Assembly (NCBI RefSeq): GCF_048544455.1
Contig: NC_133538.1
Location: 253,318,491-253,382,490 of the forward strand
Direction of reading: 5' to 3'
From: Silene latifolia
Taxonomy: Eukaryota; Streptophyta; Magnoliopsida; Caryophyllales; Caryophyllaceae
DNA length: 64,000 bases
Made by a program: the position numbers and the translations under genes. Numbering within the stretch: position 1 is the stretch's first letter; every line of letters begins with the position of its first letter. This document shows positions 20,355 to 31,554 of this stretch, piece by piece. The notes under the pieces were generated by a model. The model was not told the origin of the DNA and ran no database searches. It saw only the letters and a list, made by a program, of their open reading frames with translations.

Positions 20355-22449
20355 AAAAATTATATTTATGGGCATGAGAAAATTATATGTGGTCACATGC
20401 ATGTTTTACTTGGTATAAGTGAAAAAAAAATTAATTTGATTAATTTTGCATGTTTATTGGTTTGTATTCAATAAAAACCGATAAATTATGATTGTATTTT
20501 TCTCAAAATTATTTTAAAATTTTTGGTTCGAATTTTTGCCATTTTAATATCTTGTAAAATGTTCCAGAATGTTTAAAAATTTGATTTGGTAATTTTCACA
20601 TTTTTTTATTAAATTTTGAGTGTTTATTTGTTTTTATTATAAGACAAAAACTGATAAATCGGGATTGTTTTTCTCAAAAACTAATTGGTTGAAATTTTTG
20701 GTATTTCTCTACCAATTTTAGGTTCTGGAAAATGTTATGAAATAATAAAAAATTTAATTTTCGATTTTTCATAATTTTGATGATAAATTTGGAATTAGAT
20801 CATAAAAATTGTGAAAAAAACAAATTTAAAATTGTTTATTTGATAAAATATATTGTTGGGCAATAATTTTTGGATTTTTGAGTTTCTGGAAATGCTCCAG
20901 AATATAAAAAAATTTATTTTCAAAATTTTCAAAATTATTTTAATTTATTTGGTTTTATTTCAAAATTGTTATGATAAAATCGTTAAAATTAGCACTTAGA
21001 GCAATGTTAAGCTAATCCATTATCAATAAATTAGTGAAAACTAATTTTTAGTTCTAAATCAGTTTAGGAGGTTAGTTTAACCTTAAATATGATTAAATAT
21101 TAATTAGTGATTTTTAATAGTTGAAAATCGCTTAATTCAATTAAAACCGAGCTAATATCAAATGATTGTATTAGGGGAGATTTGGCATGACTTTTATTGT
21201 TTTTTAAATTTATATAATTGTTATATTTATTTTACGAACTTGATTCATTTATTATTCATGTAATTCTTACCTAGTATGGCCAAGTTAGTTATAACCGGTA
21301 TTACCCGTAATGTAAGGGAATATCGGTTGGTTTGTAATTAAATGCGATCTTGTATCACCCGTCTGTAATATTTAATAGATTTATTTTTATTTTCATTAAT
21401 GTATAATTTGAAATGTTGTGTAATTCGTTTATTTTAGTAATTATTTTGTAATTACGGTGGACCAAAATACGGTGCTTTTCGGAAAGGAGCTTTGATGTAG
21501 ACCGGTGTTTCCTAAAGACGGTAGCATATTGGAGGGTGTTGCAGTGAAGATTCTTGGGGCCAAGGTGTTGGTTTCTGAATATGTAAAGTTGATTAGATTA
21601 GCTATTATTATGAGGCCATACTAGGAATTTTATTTTTACATGTTTATCTTTTGTATGCTTTCATGCCAAATCGCCATTACATGCATTTTTATTTGTTTTC
21701 GACTATTGTCAATTAAAATTATCAAGAATTTTCCGTTTTAGTTCACTTAAAGGGAATTGATAATTAATTGACAAGATCTCTCACATTTTTTTAAATAATG
21801 AGACTACCCCTTCCAATTAGTAACACCTATGAACCCCTTCTTCATTAGGGGGCCGGTTCGGCTCACCGTGGTGTTCCCTTTTTACATTGGTTAAGCATGG
21901 TAATAAATGTTGTTACACGTAAAAGTTGGTTGGAGTCGACGGAATTGCAAGATTGGTATGTCTGGCTTCACCGGGCCTAGTTTTGTGTTCCGGGGCTAAG
22001 AGACCGATTTACTTGAAATCTGTCGACCGAGAGTTCTAGGAGTAGAATCAGTCAAGGAGTTTACTCACCGAATTTATTTAGATCTCGTATGTATGGCGTC
22101 ACTGGGCCGAGGTTTATTTAGAGACGGATCTCGGGATCATTTATATAATTTAGGTGAGAGATCATTATATAAATGCTTATTTAAACTTGTTAAAATTGTT
22201 TTTCAAGTATTAATTTACGACAAATGTTAGATTTCCCACTTACTCCGTTATTTTTAATTTATATATATATCGCGCAATGATTAGTATTCAATTCGCTCCT
22301 CACTCTGTAGAATCGATTCTTCATTATACATGAAAATAGTTTTCTAAATGTATACGGTAACTTTTTATTTTCGATTTTTCGATTTTTTTTCTCCATTTTA
22401 CCACCAGAGCTAAAGACAAATTGCAATTCTTTTTTATCCTTGTATTGTC

Positions 22450-22660
22450 TGTTATAAGGGTCTCTTGTGAAGAGTATGAATGGGAGTTACGCCAATCTTA
22501 TTGCTCACGAGATACATTGTTCTCACATACTTAAATTGTTTAAGTACGTAGAAACGTTGGAACGAATTGATAATATGATTTGTTAGAAATCATGATTAAC
22601 CAATTACCACAATCACTTCTTAGAGGTTCTAGAAGTGAGTGAGAGCTCTAAGAGGGATGT
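22450..22660 (+). pseudogene. Copia-B gag remnant
   Basis: Short readable pieces resemble copia gag: SHILKLFKYVETLERIDNM, comparable to the VLKLMEHVETLKMHKVEIP region of Copia-C gag, then a decayed LPQSL block. The start and the zinc knuckle cannot be found. The next 500 bases (22660-23160) hold nothing I recognise. Confidence 0.45.
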
Positions 22661-23159
22661 ATAACTCTTAATAGTTAAGATTAGGATGAGGTTTAAAAAG
22701 GAAATTGGTTTGGTTATGGTATTGGTTCAAGGCAAAGGTTAAAGCTAAGCTATTGTGAATAGCAACGCCTAACCTAAGTGCAATGCCAATCCCGACCAAT
22801 ATCGTCGCAATTATGAAAATGTACGACATTAGATAAGAAAATACCCCTAGCATTTTGGAGAATACGAAGGGTGTGTGACACCTAAAAAGTTCCTTCTTCT
22901 CTAAATATCTATATGATTGACATTAGTTATGCCTGTACCATTTCGTCAATTTTTGATATCGATGGTGGTTATCATAATTGTATTTGATACATGGGATAAT
23001 GATCATGTGAAGATTAATGTCGCCCTTCACATAGGAAATGGAACTAGAGTAGTTGTCATTTCATTATGAGACATATAAATGTTATTATATACTCAATCTA
23101 CTTTTTCGGTTTAAAGTTGTGCTTTAATAAAAAGTTATTATGTACACGAACTCTAAATA

Positions 23160-24060
23160 ATAAGAATATTATTTCATGTTTTATGTAATCTACAGAGGGT
23201 TTCACTCTTGTGATATAAACAAACGTTGTGCCCTAATTTGCCATGATTTGGCTTATGGATGTGTCATTCCAATCATTGGTTATTATATTCTAGACCTAAA
23301 CTAGAAGTGTAAGTCATATCTATTATAAAAGGCTCAAATCTGGTGACCCAGATAAAATCTTAATTCTGGATTGAAAGCGCATTCATAGACTAGTGTTATC
23401 TAATTCTCTTAGAATCATTTGATTATGAATCTTATGGTATATGCGTCTCTTGTATTCAAAGCAAGATGACTCGTGCCTTTTTGTTGAAAAGGAGATCGAG
23501 CAAGTGAGTTATTGACCATAATTACATATGGATGTGTGTGGTCGAATAACAATCTCAACTAGAGTTGATTATAATTACTTCTTTTCTTTTACCAACGATT
23601 TAGGTAGATATTGGTGTGTCTACTAAATGAGGTATAAAGAGAAACCTTTGATGAGTTCAAAGAGTTTTCGAGTAAATAAGATAACCAATAGGATTATAAG
23701 ATCAAAGATTAACGATCCGATCATGAAAAGAAATATCTAAGTAATGACTTTTCGATTTTCACCAAAAGAAGGGTGATAAAGTATCACAAGTTTACTTCTC
23801 CTAACACATAAGGTGTGGTTGGAAGGAGATATCGAACTTATACGACATGGTGTGGTCTTTGTCAAGTTTTATTTAGCCACTTGAATTTACCATTAGGGTC
23901 TTTCTAATTTTTTCCAACTAAATCAAAATACATTTAAACAGTCGCATACACTTCGTATTAGATATGGAGAGGTAGAGTACCTAATTTGTAAGTTGTCCGA
24001 AAGAAAACGTGTGGTCATTAATCCTACATTGTCACGAGAACAAAGTGCTTGTAGCTCGTG
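23160..24060 (+). pseudogene. Copia-B GAG-pre-integrase and integrase remnants
   Basis: Readable blocks: LESFDYESYGICVSCIQSKM (near 23410-23470, end of GAG-pre-integrase), DVCGRITISTRVDYNYFFSF TNDLGRYWCVY (near 23530-23625, integrase core with the first Asp), then a stop, and a decayed GVVGRRYRT block (near 23815) corresponding to NGVAERRNRT. Too damaged to define a frame. Confidence 0.65.
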
Positions 24061-24063
24061 ATG

Positions 24064-25818
24064 CTGTCTCTTTAGAAAAGAGGTGGAGATGACACAGGAA
24101 GATATTCCTTCGGCATCTAATTCAGTTGTAATTCCTTCAGAACCTAGGAGATTAGGTAGAATTAGTCGCCAGCATGATAGATATCTAGGAGTTATCGAAG
24201 AGGATGGTAGTTATGATGTGTTGCTTTTAGAGAGTGACGAACCCTAACCTACAAGGCGGCTATATCTAGTCCCGACTCTAAACAATGGCTTGAGGCCATG
24301 CGATCCGAAATGGATTCCATGTATGACAATCAGGTATGGGACCTGGTAGATTTACCTGAAGATGCTAGACCTCTTCACTGTAAATGGATCTTTATGATTA
24401 AGATTGGCATGGATGGACATAAAGATGTCTACAAAGCGCGATTAGTAGCAAAAGGTTTCACTCAAGTTCATGGTTTAAACTATGACGAGACCTTTGCACC
24501 AGTTGCAATGCTTCGATCCATTAGGATTATGTTAACGATTGCTGCATTTCATGACTATGAAATCTGGCAAATGGATGTCAAGACCGCCTTCTTGAACGGA
24601 TTTTTAGAAGAGGAAGTGTATATGACACAACCTGAAGGTTTTGTGGATCCTAATAATCCTAACAAAGTGTGCAAGTTTAAGAGATCCATTTATGGTGTTA
24701 AGCAGGCATCAAGGAGTTGGAACCATCGCTTCGATCATGTTATTAAAGAAAATGGCTTTACTCAAAGTGTTGAGGAGCCGTGTTTATACATGAAGTTTAG
24801 TGGGAGTAAGATTGTATTCCTTTTCTTGTATGTAGATGACATACTGCTCATCGGGAATGATGTACCTATGCTTACTTCTATAAAGGAATGGTTGGGATAT
24901 CATTTCCAAATGAAAGATTTTGGAGAAGCCCAGCGCATCTTGGGCAGCAGAATCTATGGAGATAGATCCAAAAGGATTTTAGCTTTGAGTTAAAAGGATT
25001 ATATAGATAAGATTCTTGATCGGTTCAATATGAAAAACTCTAAGAGAGGATTTCTACCGATAGGCAGTGGGATTACTTTGAGTAAGTCATAATGTCCTAC
25101 TGAGCCTAAGGATATTGAATGCATGAAATCGATTCCTTATACTTCCGCTGTTGGATCGATCATGTATGCTATGATCTGTACCCGTCCCGATCTCTCGTTT
25201 TCATTGAGTATGACGAGTCGTTATCAAAACAATCTAGGTGAGAGTCACTGGATAGCCGTCAGGAATATTCTTAAGTACTTGAGAAGGACTAAGGATTCAT
25301 TCTTAGTATTTGGAGGAGATACTGAGTTACGTGTAATAGGTTACACGGATGCCAGTTTCCAAACAGATAGGGATGATATGAAATCCCAGGCTGGTATTGT
25401 CTTTATGATAAATGGAGGAGCGGTTTGGTGGAGAAGTTTTAAAGAGTCGGTCATTGCGGATTCTACAACGGAAGCTGAGTATATTGCAGCATCTGAAGCT
25501 GCAAAAGATGCTGTGTGGATTCAGCAATTTTTGGAAGGACTAAGGGTAGTTCCGAAAGCCGAAGATCCTATAACTATTTATTGTGATAACAGTGGGGCAA
25601 TTTTCCAAGCGAAGGAGCCCAAGTCAAGTAATAAGTCTAGACATGTACAAAGAAAATTTCATGTAATTAGAGATTATATTGAAAGGAAAGAAATAGCGAT
25701 TTGCAAGGTTGGGACATAAGCAAATATTGCAGATCCTTTAGCCAAGCTTTTATCGCAGGCAGAGCATGATGGTCATGTAGTTTTTATAGGATTAAGGCAA
25801 ATGCCTGAATTATCGTAG
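24064..25818 (+). pseudogene. Copia-B reverse transcriptase and RNase H, broken
   Basis: The lead-in GRISRQHDRYLGVIEEDG (near 24155) is followed by a small frameshift near 24247, then a long frame: WLEAMRSEMDSMYDNQVW, CKWIFMIKIG, LVAKGFTQVHGLNYDETFAP, QMDVKTAFLNGFLEEEVYM, and the catalytic FLYVDDILLIG (near 24825-24855). RNase H follows with YTSAVGSIMYAMICTRPDL, GYTDASFQTD, STTEAEYIAASEAAKDAVW and ADPLAKLLSQ. In-frame TAA codons lie at 24991 and 25090 (Gln expected in both) and at 25717; the final TAG is at 25816. Confidence 0.92.
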
Positions 25819-26610
25819 ATTATGAGATATGTAATAATTAGATATTGTATTAATTATTTCATATATGATAATCATATTCATCGTTTGAGTTTTTATAGTG
25901 TATAAACTCTAGTTGTTCAGTTTTATCTGAATTTAAATACTTTGTTTTATCTAAATTGGTTGTAGTGACAACGTCGGACCCTATTAAAGTGAACTGGATT
26001 AACATTGTATTTTTGTCCCTAGTTACTTAATGAAGTGACGTCTCAGAGTGACTAGATTGTAAGGTGATCGATGACGAGTTCGACTGTCATAAGGCCATTT
26101 AGATGGCTGGTCCATTACATAGGCAGATTATTGATACGATCTATTAGACAGTGACCATTCACAGAATCCTTATGTTGCCTGGTCGTGGCAAGGATTTATA
26201 TTTATTCCTTTGAGTCAATTCTTTAGATTTGCGACTATTTGTCTGAGTTGGTACTGTTTTCCGGTATCTTTGGTTTTTCTCCTAGGTCGCACCGTAAAAG
26301 GAGGCTGAAGGACATTTACTGGGTCATTGTGATCTGTATCGAACGAAGAAAATAAGTCAACATGATTATCCACCCTCGTCAGGGTTTATTATTTTAAGGC
26401 CACTCGAGGAGAGGTGACTGGAAATACGTTGCCACGCTCAGATGAGATCTAATTTAGATTATCCGGCCAGACAGTCATTCTCCTGATCGAGGAAACCATT
26501 ATATGATATGATCACGTGCAATAACGACCTGAAAGACATCTTGCATTGAGTGGGAGATTTACCGGACAAGAGAATTGGTGGCGCACACTTGTGTCAGACA
26601 AATGGGAGAT
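25819..26610 (+). other. Conserved non-coding region and polypurine tract of Copia-B
   Basis: No gene is visible. Long blocks match Copia-C at 61640-62411 (for example ATTAAAGTGAACTGGATT and CACTCGAGGAG), so this post-pol stretch is part of the family. It ends with AATGGGAGAT (26601-26610), the polypurine primer before the LTR. Confidence 0.7.
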
Positions 26611-27914
26611 TGTTGGAGTAGTATCCTCCTCAATAGTGCGTCTACATAATAAATCACGTAAAAGGAATATCAGGGAAATAATATTTTATTTGTCAACTAA
26701 TTAACCTAAATCGGTAACGCTCGGTTGACTAGAATTTGACGTTACTGCCATGCGACGGCGGTGATCAGTTGATCCCTCGAGGTCACACCTATAGGATGGA
26801 GCCCAAATAGAAGTCTAATTATTTGGATAATTAGTTCCTTGAAATATACATATTGACTAATGGTTAGTCAAGTGACTTTTTAAGTATATTTATTATCATA
26901 TTATGTGATAATTGAGTAATAAATATTATATCTTATTAAGGTGATTAAATGAGATAAAAATTTAGTACTTAATAGTTATTTGATTAAATTAGTATTATTT
27001 ACTGATAAAGCATTAGTTTTAATACGATGATTTTTTTAAGTTTGAGGCGGAGGTAATTAGCTAATTAAATTTACAAGAGGTTGTAAAATTAGCTAATAGA
27101 GTTTTATGGGACACATTTTATATTGATAAAATGGTCTAATAATACTTAAAAGTTGGGTGAACATCATTTGTTAATTTATATTATTTAAGTATTAAATAAT
27201 TGAATTAATATTTAATTATATAAGATAATTAAATATAGGACTTATAATCATTTGTGGGACAAATGTCGAAAGTCGAAATGGATCCGAAAGTCCACATGAA
27301 TGCCGCCACTTTTATGATGATAGTCATCATATGTGTTTTTGTTTTACCCACTAACTTATGTCCCTTATTTGCTTACATTTGAGGACTATTTATACCCTCA
27401 ACTTATTCTTTGGTGAAGGTTAGAAAATTTAGAAGGAAAAATTGTTCTATTTCCCTAGTAGTGGCCGGTTTTAGGCCTTAATGAAAAATAGTTGTTCTTC
27501 ATCTTTTTCCTTCTAATCTTCATACAAAAACTCACCTAAAACTCACTGAAATAATATACATCAGTTATTATTATAATAATAATAATTTTTAATACTATTT
27601 CAAGGTTATCATCTAAATTATCTAGTTAGTAATTTTGTTGGTTTTGGGCGATATCTTGGATGCCATCAAGAGTAGATCACCTACTTTGGTGATTTGAAGA
27701 TTGGAAGTTCATCCTTGAGTTTTTAGCACAAGAAAAATACAAGGAAGGTGTCCTTGTGTTGTGCCCAAATTTTTCCTTAAGCATTGTAAGTAATACTTTT
27801 CTTACATCATTTTAGTCATCTTATAAGTTTGCATGTAACTAGATCATTAAGACTTAATTAACAAGTAATTTAGTAACTAATTAGAGGTGTCTAATTAGGG
27901 GTCTAGTACCTTCA
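26611..27914 (+). repeat. LTR of Copia-B
   Basis: Starts TGTTGGAGTAG and ends TACCTTCA, 1,304 bp, comparable to the 1,292-bp LTR of Copia-C. It shares blocks such as GTTGATCCC...AGGTCACACCTATAGGATG (near 26770) with Copia-C (near 55155). Directly after it, AAGTGGTAGAACCTAAG resembles a decayed copia primer site, as discussed in the findings. Confidence 0.8.
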
Positions 27915-28080
27915 GTTATAAGTGGTAGAACCTAAGTACCACTCCAAACAACTACTCATACACTCTACAAACATACGAAAACCAACAAATCCTATTGGTT
28001 TCTATCACATTTACTCTCACTCATTAACAGCTAGGTCATTTATTTTAGTTATCAACTAAGCGAGAGTTGGGAGCGTGTTC

Positions 28081-28094
28081 ACTCTGATACCAAA
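28081..28094 (-). other. Primer binding site (tRNA-Met type) of chromovirus-like element
   Basis: The minus strand reads TTTGGTATCAGAGT next to the LTR that begins at 28095, matching the initiator tRNA-Met primer site. This makes the adjacent LTR a 5' LTR in minus orientation. Only about 180 bp of internal sequence remains (27915-28094), with no protein. Confidence 0.7.
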
Positions 28095-28714
28095 TGTGAC
28101 AACCCGGATTATAAAACAGAGGGAAAACGTATATAAAATGAATTATCAGAGTATAACAATGATAAAAGGGTCAAGGTGGCGGAAACACCTGAACAATCCG
28201 GTTCGCTAATAAATCTAAAAACCAAACTATTACATTATTCAGGCCAGGGTTCTCAAAACATGAAAACAAACTCCTAATTTATTATTCATCTCGCCGCACA
28301 GTACTTTCCCAGCTAGATATCATCGAAAATAACAATCATCTGAACAACCTGAGAATGGGGGTCGACAATCAGTCGGGAGTAACTAGATGCTCTCCTAGTC
28401 ATGTTTACAACAATTAAATATGACTAACAATCATAAACAAATGAAATTCAAACCCAGTAAACATGTGGGACCATCTATACTCATGAAAACTCGACTTCAA
28501 CTTAACATACTACAGTTTACACAACACTAGACAATGGAATCATGCGAACCTAGACCATATGCAACCACTAGACCATGGACACTTACAACCCAAGTAACAC
28601 GCGATTCACAGCAACAGAAGGCACAATGCTAGCAACAATGCATAGCGAATAAGGTCACACACAATCGAGAGCAACAGAAGTCAAAAAGCTAGTAACAAAG
28701 CATAGCGAATAGAG

Positions 28715-28885
28715 CGAAAGCCCGTTAGAGCGTATCACCACTGCCTCTAACTTGTCAGAGCGTATCACCACTGCCTCTGACTGACGGAGCATATCACCAC
28801 TGCCTCCATAGGTGTGGAGCATAACACCACTGCCTCCATGGTACTATGTATAGCGTATCACCACTGTCTATATGCCTAAGACCTG
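28715..28885 (-). repeat. Short tandem repeat in LTR (ATCACCACTGCCTC unit)
   Basis: Five imperfect units of about 30-37 bp, each with GAGCGTATCACCACTGCCTC or a close variant. They account for the open frame at 28794-29045, which I do not treat as a gene. Confidence 0.8.
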
Positions 28886-29239
28886 GCCATACCCCTCGAT
28901 GCAATAACTGTACACCGAACGACACTCGGGACCCAGAGCGTATAACTGATGACTCTGGCAACCCCCGAACATAGACCAAAATAAATCCCGCATCAACGGG
29001 TGGCGTTAATTCATTCTGATAGTATATAACTGATACTACCGTCATCTATTCAAACTAGCCCACAAAAAAATGCACAGTATAACTGACTGTACCAACATGC
29101 GTGAACAACATCACGACCCAACTCATAGGATAGTATAACTGACTAACCCACTTATCATAAGAACATGAGTAACCAACGACAAATGCAACATACCGTTATA
29201 TAATAACTGAACATCACATAACATAAGAAACAAGTATAA

Positions 29240-29615
29240 ACAACCAAGGTTATAGTAACCTTAGTCATAACATGAACTATAGATGGGAGGTTATACTAGC
29301 CTCGACTATAACTTCAACACATATAACTTGAAGTTATACTTACCTCAACTATAACCTTGACACGCAACTCAAATTTATGCTAGTTCCAACTATAACCTTG
29401 AGCCATAATCTCAGGGTTACGTTACTTTCAGCTATAACTTTAACTCGCATCCAAAGTTATAGTAGCTTCAGCTATAACCTTGATTTATATTTCCAAGGTT
29501 ATACCCGTTTCAGCCATAACTAGAGTAACGACCCAAAGTTGTATTAATTTCAGCTATAACACTCGAATCAGCAACAAGGTTATACTACCTTTAGCTATAA
29601 TTTCGGAGAGCACTC
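29240..29615 (-). repeat. Short tandem repeat in LTR (CAGCTATAACCTTG unit)
   Basis: About eight imperfect units of 45-60 bp, each combining AAGGTTATACTA and CAGCTATAACCTTGA-like sequence. The inverted TTATA/TATAA arms mean each unit could fold. No protein is encoded. Confidence 0.75.
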
Positions 29616-29759
29616 TTGGCCGCCTATCATGCCGCCATTAGGATTCATTCGTAAATCCTAATTGCGCTCATGCACTAATGGAAAAAACCCTTATTGCGTT
29701 AATTGTAGAGGGCATTTTGCGTCGGTTTTTGACTGACGTATATCGAGGGGACGTATTTG

Positions 29760-31516
29760 TGATGGGTGATGTCGTCGGGTCACATCCAATCAAACACATT
29801 TATAATACTCAATATACAACTAGTTAGTGGTAAGTCGAGGTCGATCCATGGGACGGTGGTTACTCAAAATATCCAATCTAATTATGGTTGTGCTTGGGGT
29901 TGTCACAATTATAATGGGTTGATGATTCTAATCTAATAAAAGCAATAAACAAGCAACAAAAGGAAAGATGTAAACAATTGATTAAAAATGCTAGGATATC
30001 ATGGGTTCATAAGGGATTCATGGGAGTTGATCATACAAACATGTTTCCTACTAGATTCAAGCAATTATTGTTGTGATGGATCGAGTTGGTTTATATCTTA
30101 CATTCCTAGGAAGGTTTGGGTCCCGGAGCCGAATCGATTAGATTGTACAACACCTACAAGTCGACTTAATCCTCCCTATCCAACTATATGCATGGTCTAA
30201 TGAGACTCGAGTTGGTTTATGTCTTACAAGTCTCATTGAAAAGATAAGAGATTGTGGTAAATGCAAGGATTCATAGGCTTGACATTTCATCAAACATAAC
30301 ATGTGCATAAGTTGAAATCACAACAAGCAAGCAAATTAATTATGGAAGCATATTAGATTAAGCATGAATCATTCCCCATGTTTGTTTCCCCTAATTACCC
30401 ATTAATCCTAGCTAAGAGACTACTCACTCATTGTCAAGTTTAGCATGCTAACAAGGTTGCCAATCATATTAACAAGGCAAAACATGATGAACAAGTAAGA
30501 AAGATTAACAATAATTAAAACAAGGATTAAGAGAGTTATACCTATGGAGATTCCAAAATAATAATGCAAAGAATAATAGAAGTACTTTATGATTGATGGA
30601 AGGTTGTCAATCTCCCAATAAACCCAAATGATCTTCTAATTACCCAATAATAAACTTCGATTACTCAATAATGAACTTGAACAATGATTAAGGAAAGATT
30701 AATGTGTAATTTGTGGAAAGATTAAAGAGTAATCTATTCTAATCTATTCCTAATCTAATCTAAAGAAGGATTGAATTAACCTAATGAAAACTTTATTCTT
30801 TGATTATTACAAATGGGGTATATATAGTAGAGCATCATTAGGTTAAGCAAGGGTAAAATAGTAATTTAACAATGCTAATTGTTGGGTAGGGAATCGCCGG
30901 TCTCAAGAGAGACTCCGGTCTCCTTCTCGCCGGTCTTTGAAAAATATGTGCATCATTCATAGAATAAGAAGAACACGAAAGTTGTTGTAATAGAATCCCA
31001 GCGGATTTGTCTCGGGACGAGCGGATTGGCGGACACCTTCTTTGTTTGAGCTCGGATTGTAAAACGGACGTCATTTTCTCATCCGGACTCCTATTGGAGT
31101 GATTCAAAAGCCTAGATCACTTGATTTTTCGACGCCGTTTCATCTAGAATACTTTCAGAGCCAAAGGAGCAACTTTTGGTTTGGATTTCGAGCAATTTTT
31201 TCTGACAATGTCTTCCTTCTCTTCATCCTTACTCTTAACCCTTTGATCCTTCTATATACACTTTATTCCTACATCCTTGGTCATAATTCTTTCCTCCTCT
31301 TCATACTTAGTCCATCAAATATCGTAAACAAGCTTCCAAATATGCACAAAAGACGGGAATTTCCGCCTTATTATCTCCTTTCCTGCAAAACATATAAAAT
31401 GCACTAGGAAAGCAAATAGGAAGGATTTGACGGATAAAATGGCTATGGAATGTTATAAAAGTATGCAAAACAGGTTCAATTAGGGGACTAAATGTGTGCA
31501 AATAATGTTCACATCA
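29760..31516 (-). repeat. 3' LTR of Athila-3
   Basis: Minus-strand ends TGATGTGAAC...CACCCATCA, so the termini are inverted TGATG/CATCA. The TATA box is TATATATA (30819-30826). Upstream of it (30897-31035) lie repeated CCGGTCT units and GGGACGAGCGGA/GGCGGA, the weaker equivalent of the octamer arrays in the other Athila LTRs. Confidence 0.92.
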
Positions 31517-31535
31517 AATATCCCCAAACCGAACC

Positions 31536-31554
31536 TTTACTCGTCTCGAGTAAA
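31536..31554 (-). other. Hairpin before the Athila-3 polypurine tract
   Basis: On the minus strand: TTTACTCG, loop AGA, CGAGTAAA, a perfect 8-bp stem, followed by AGGTTCGGTTTGGGGATATT (31536-31517) and then the LTR. Same place and shape as in Athila-1, -2 and -4. Confidence 0.8.

Larger units (their letters stand above)
20355..27914 (+). mobile_element. Copia-B: Ty1/copia element lacking its 5' LTR
   Basis: Order on the plus strand: pre-leader (20355-21170, similar to 56555-57330 of Copia-C), leader (21170-22450), gag remnant, GAG-pre-integrase and integrase remnants, reverse transcriptase and RNase H (to 25818), a conserved 790-bp non-coding stretch, the polypurine AATGGGAGAT, and a 1,304-bp LTR (26611-27914). 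The 5' LTR is missing where it meets the inverted copy at about 20355. Stops and indels occur throughout. Confidence 0.85.

Noticed and set aside
28794-29045. 83-aa minus-strand frame
   Set aside because: It is the translation of a tandem repeat in the chromovirus-like LTR.
30838-31407. Paired frames of 89 and 102 aa that recur at 35768-36337
   Set aside because: They recur because these are the two LTRs of Athila-3; the frames lie in U3/R sequence and have no protein features.
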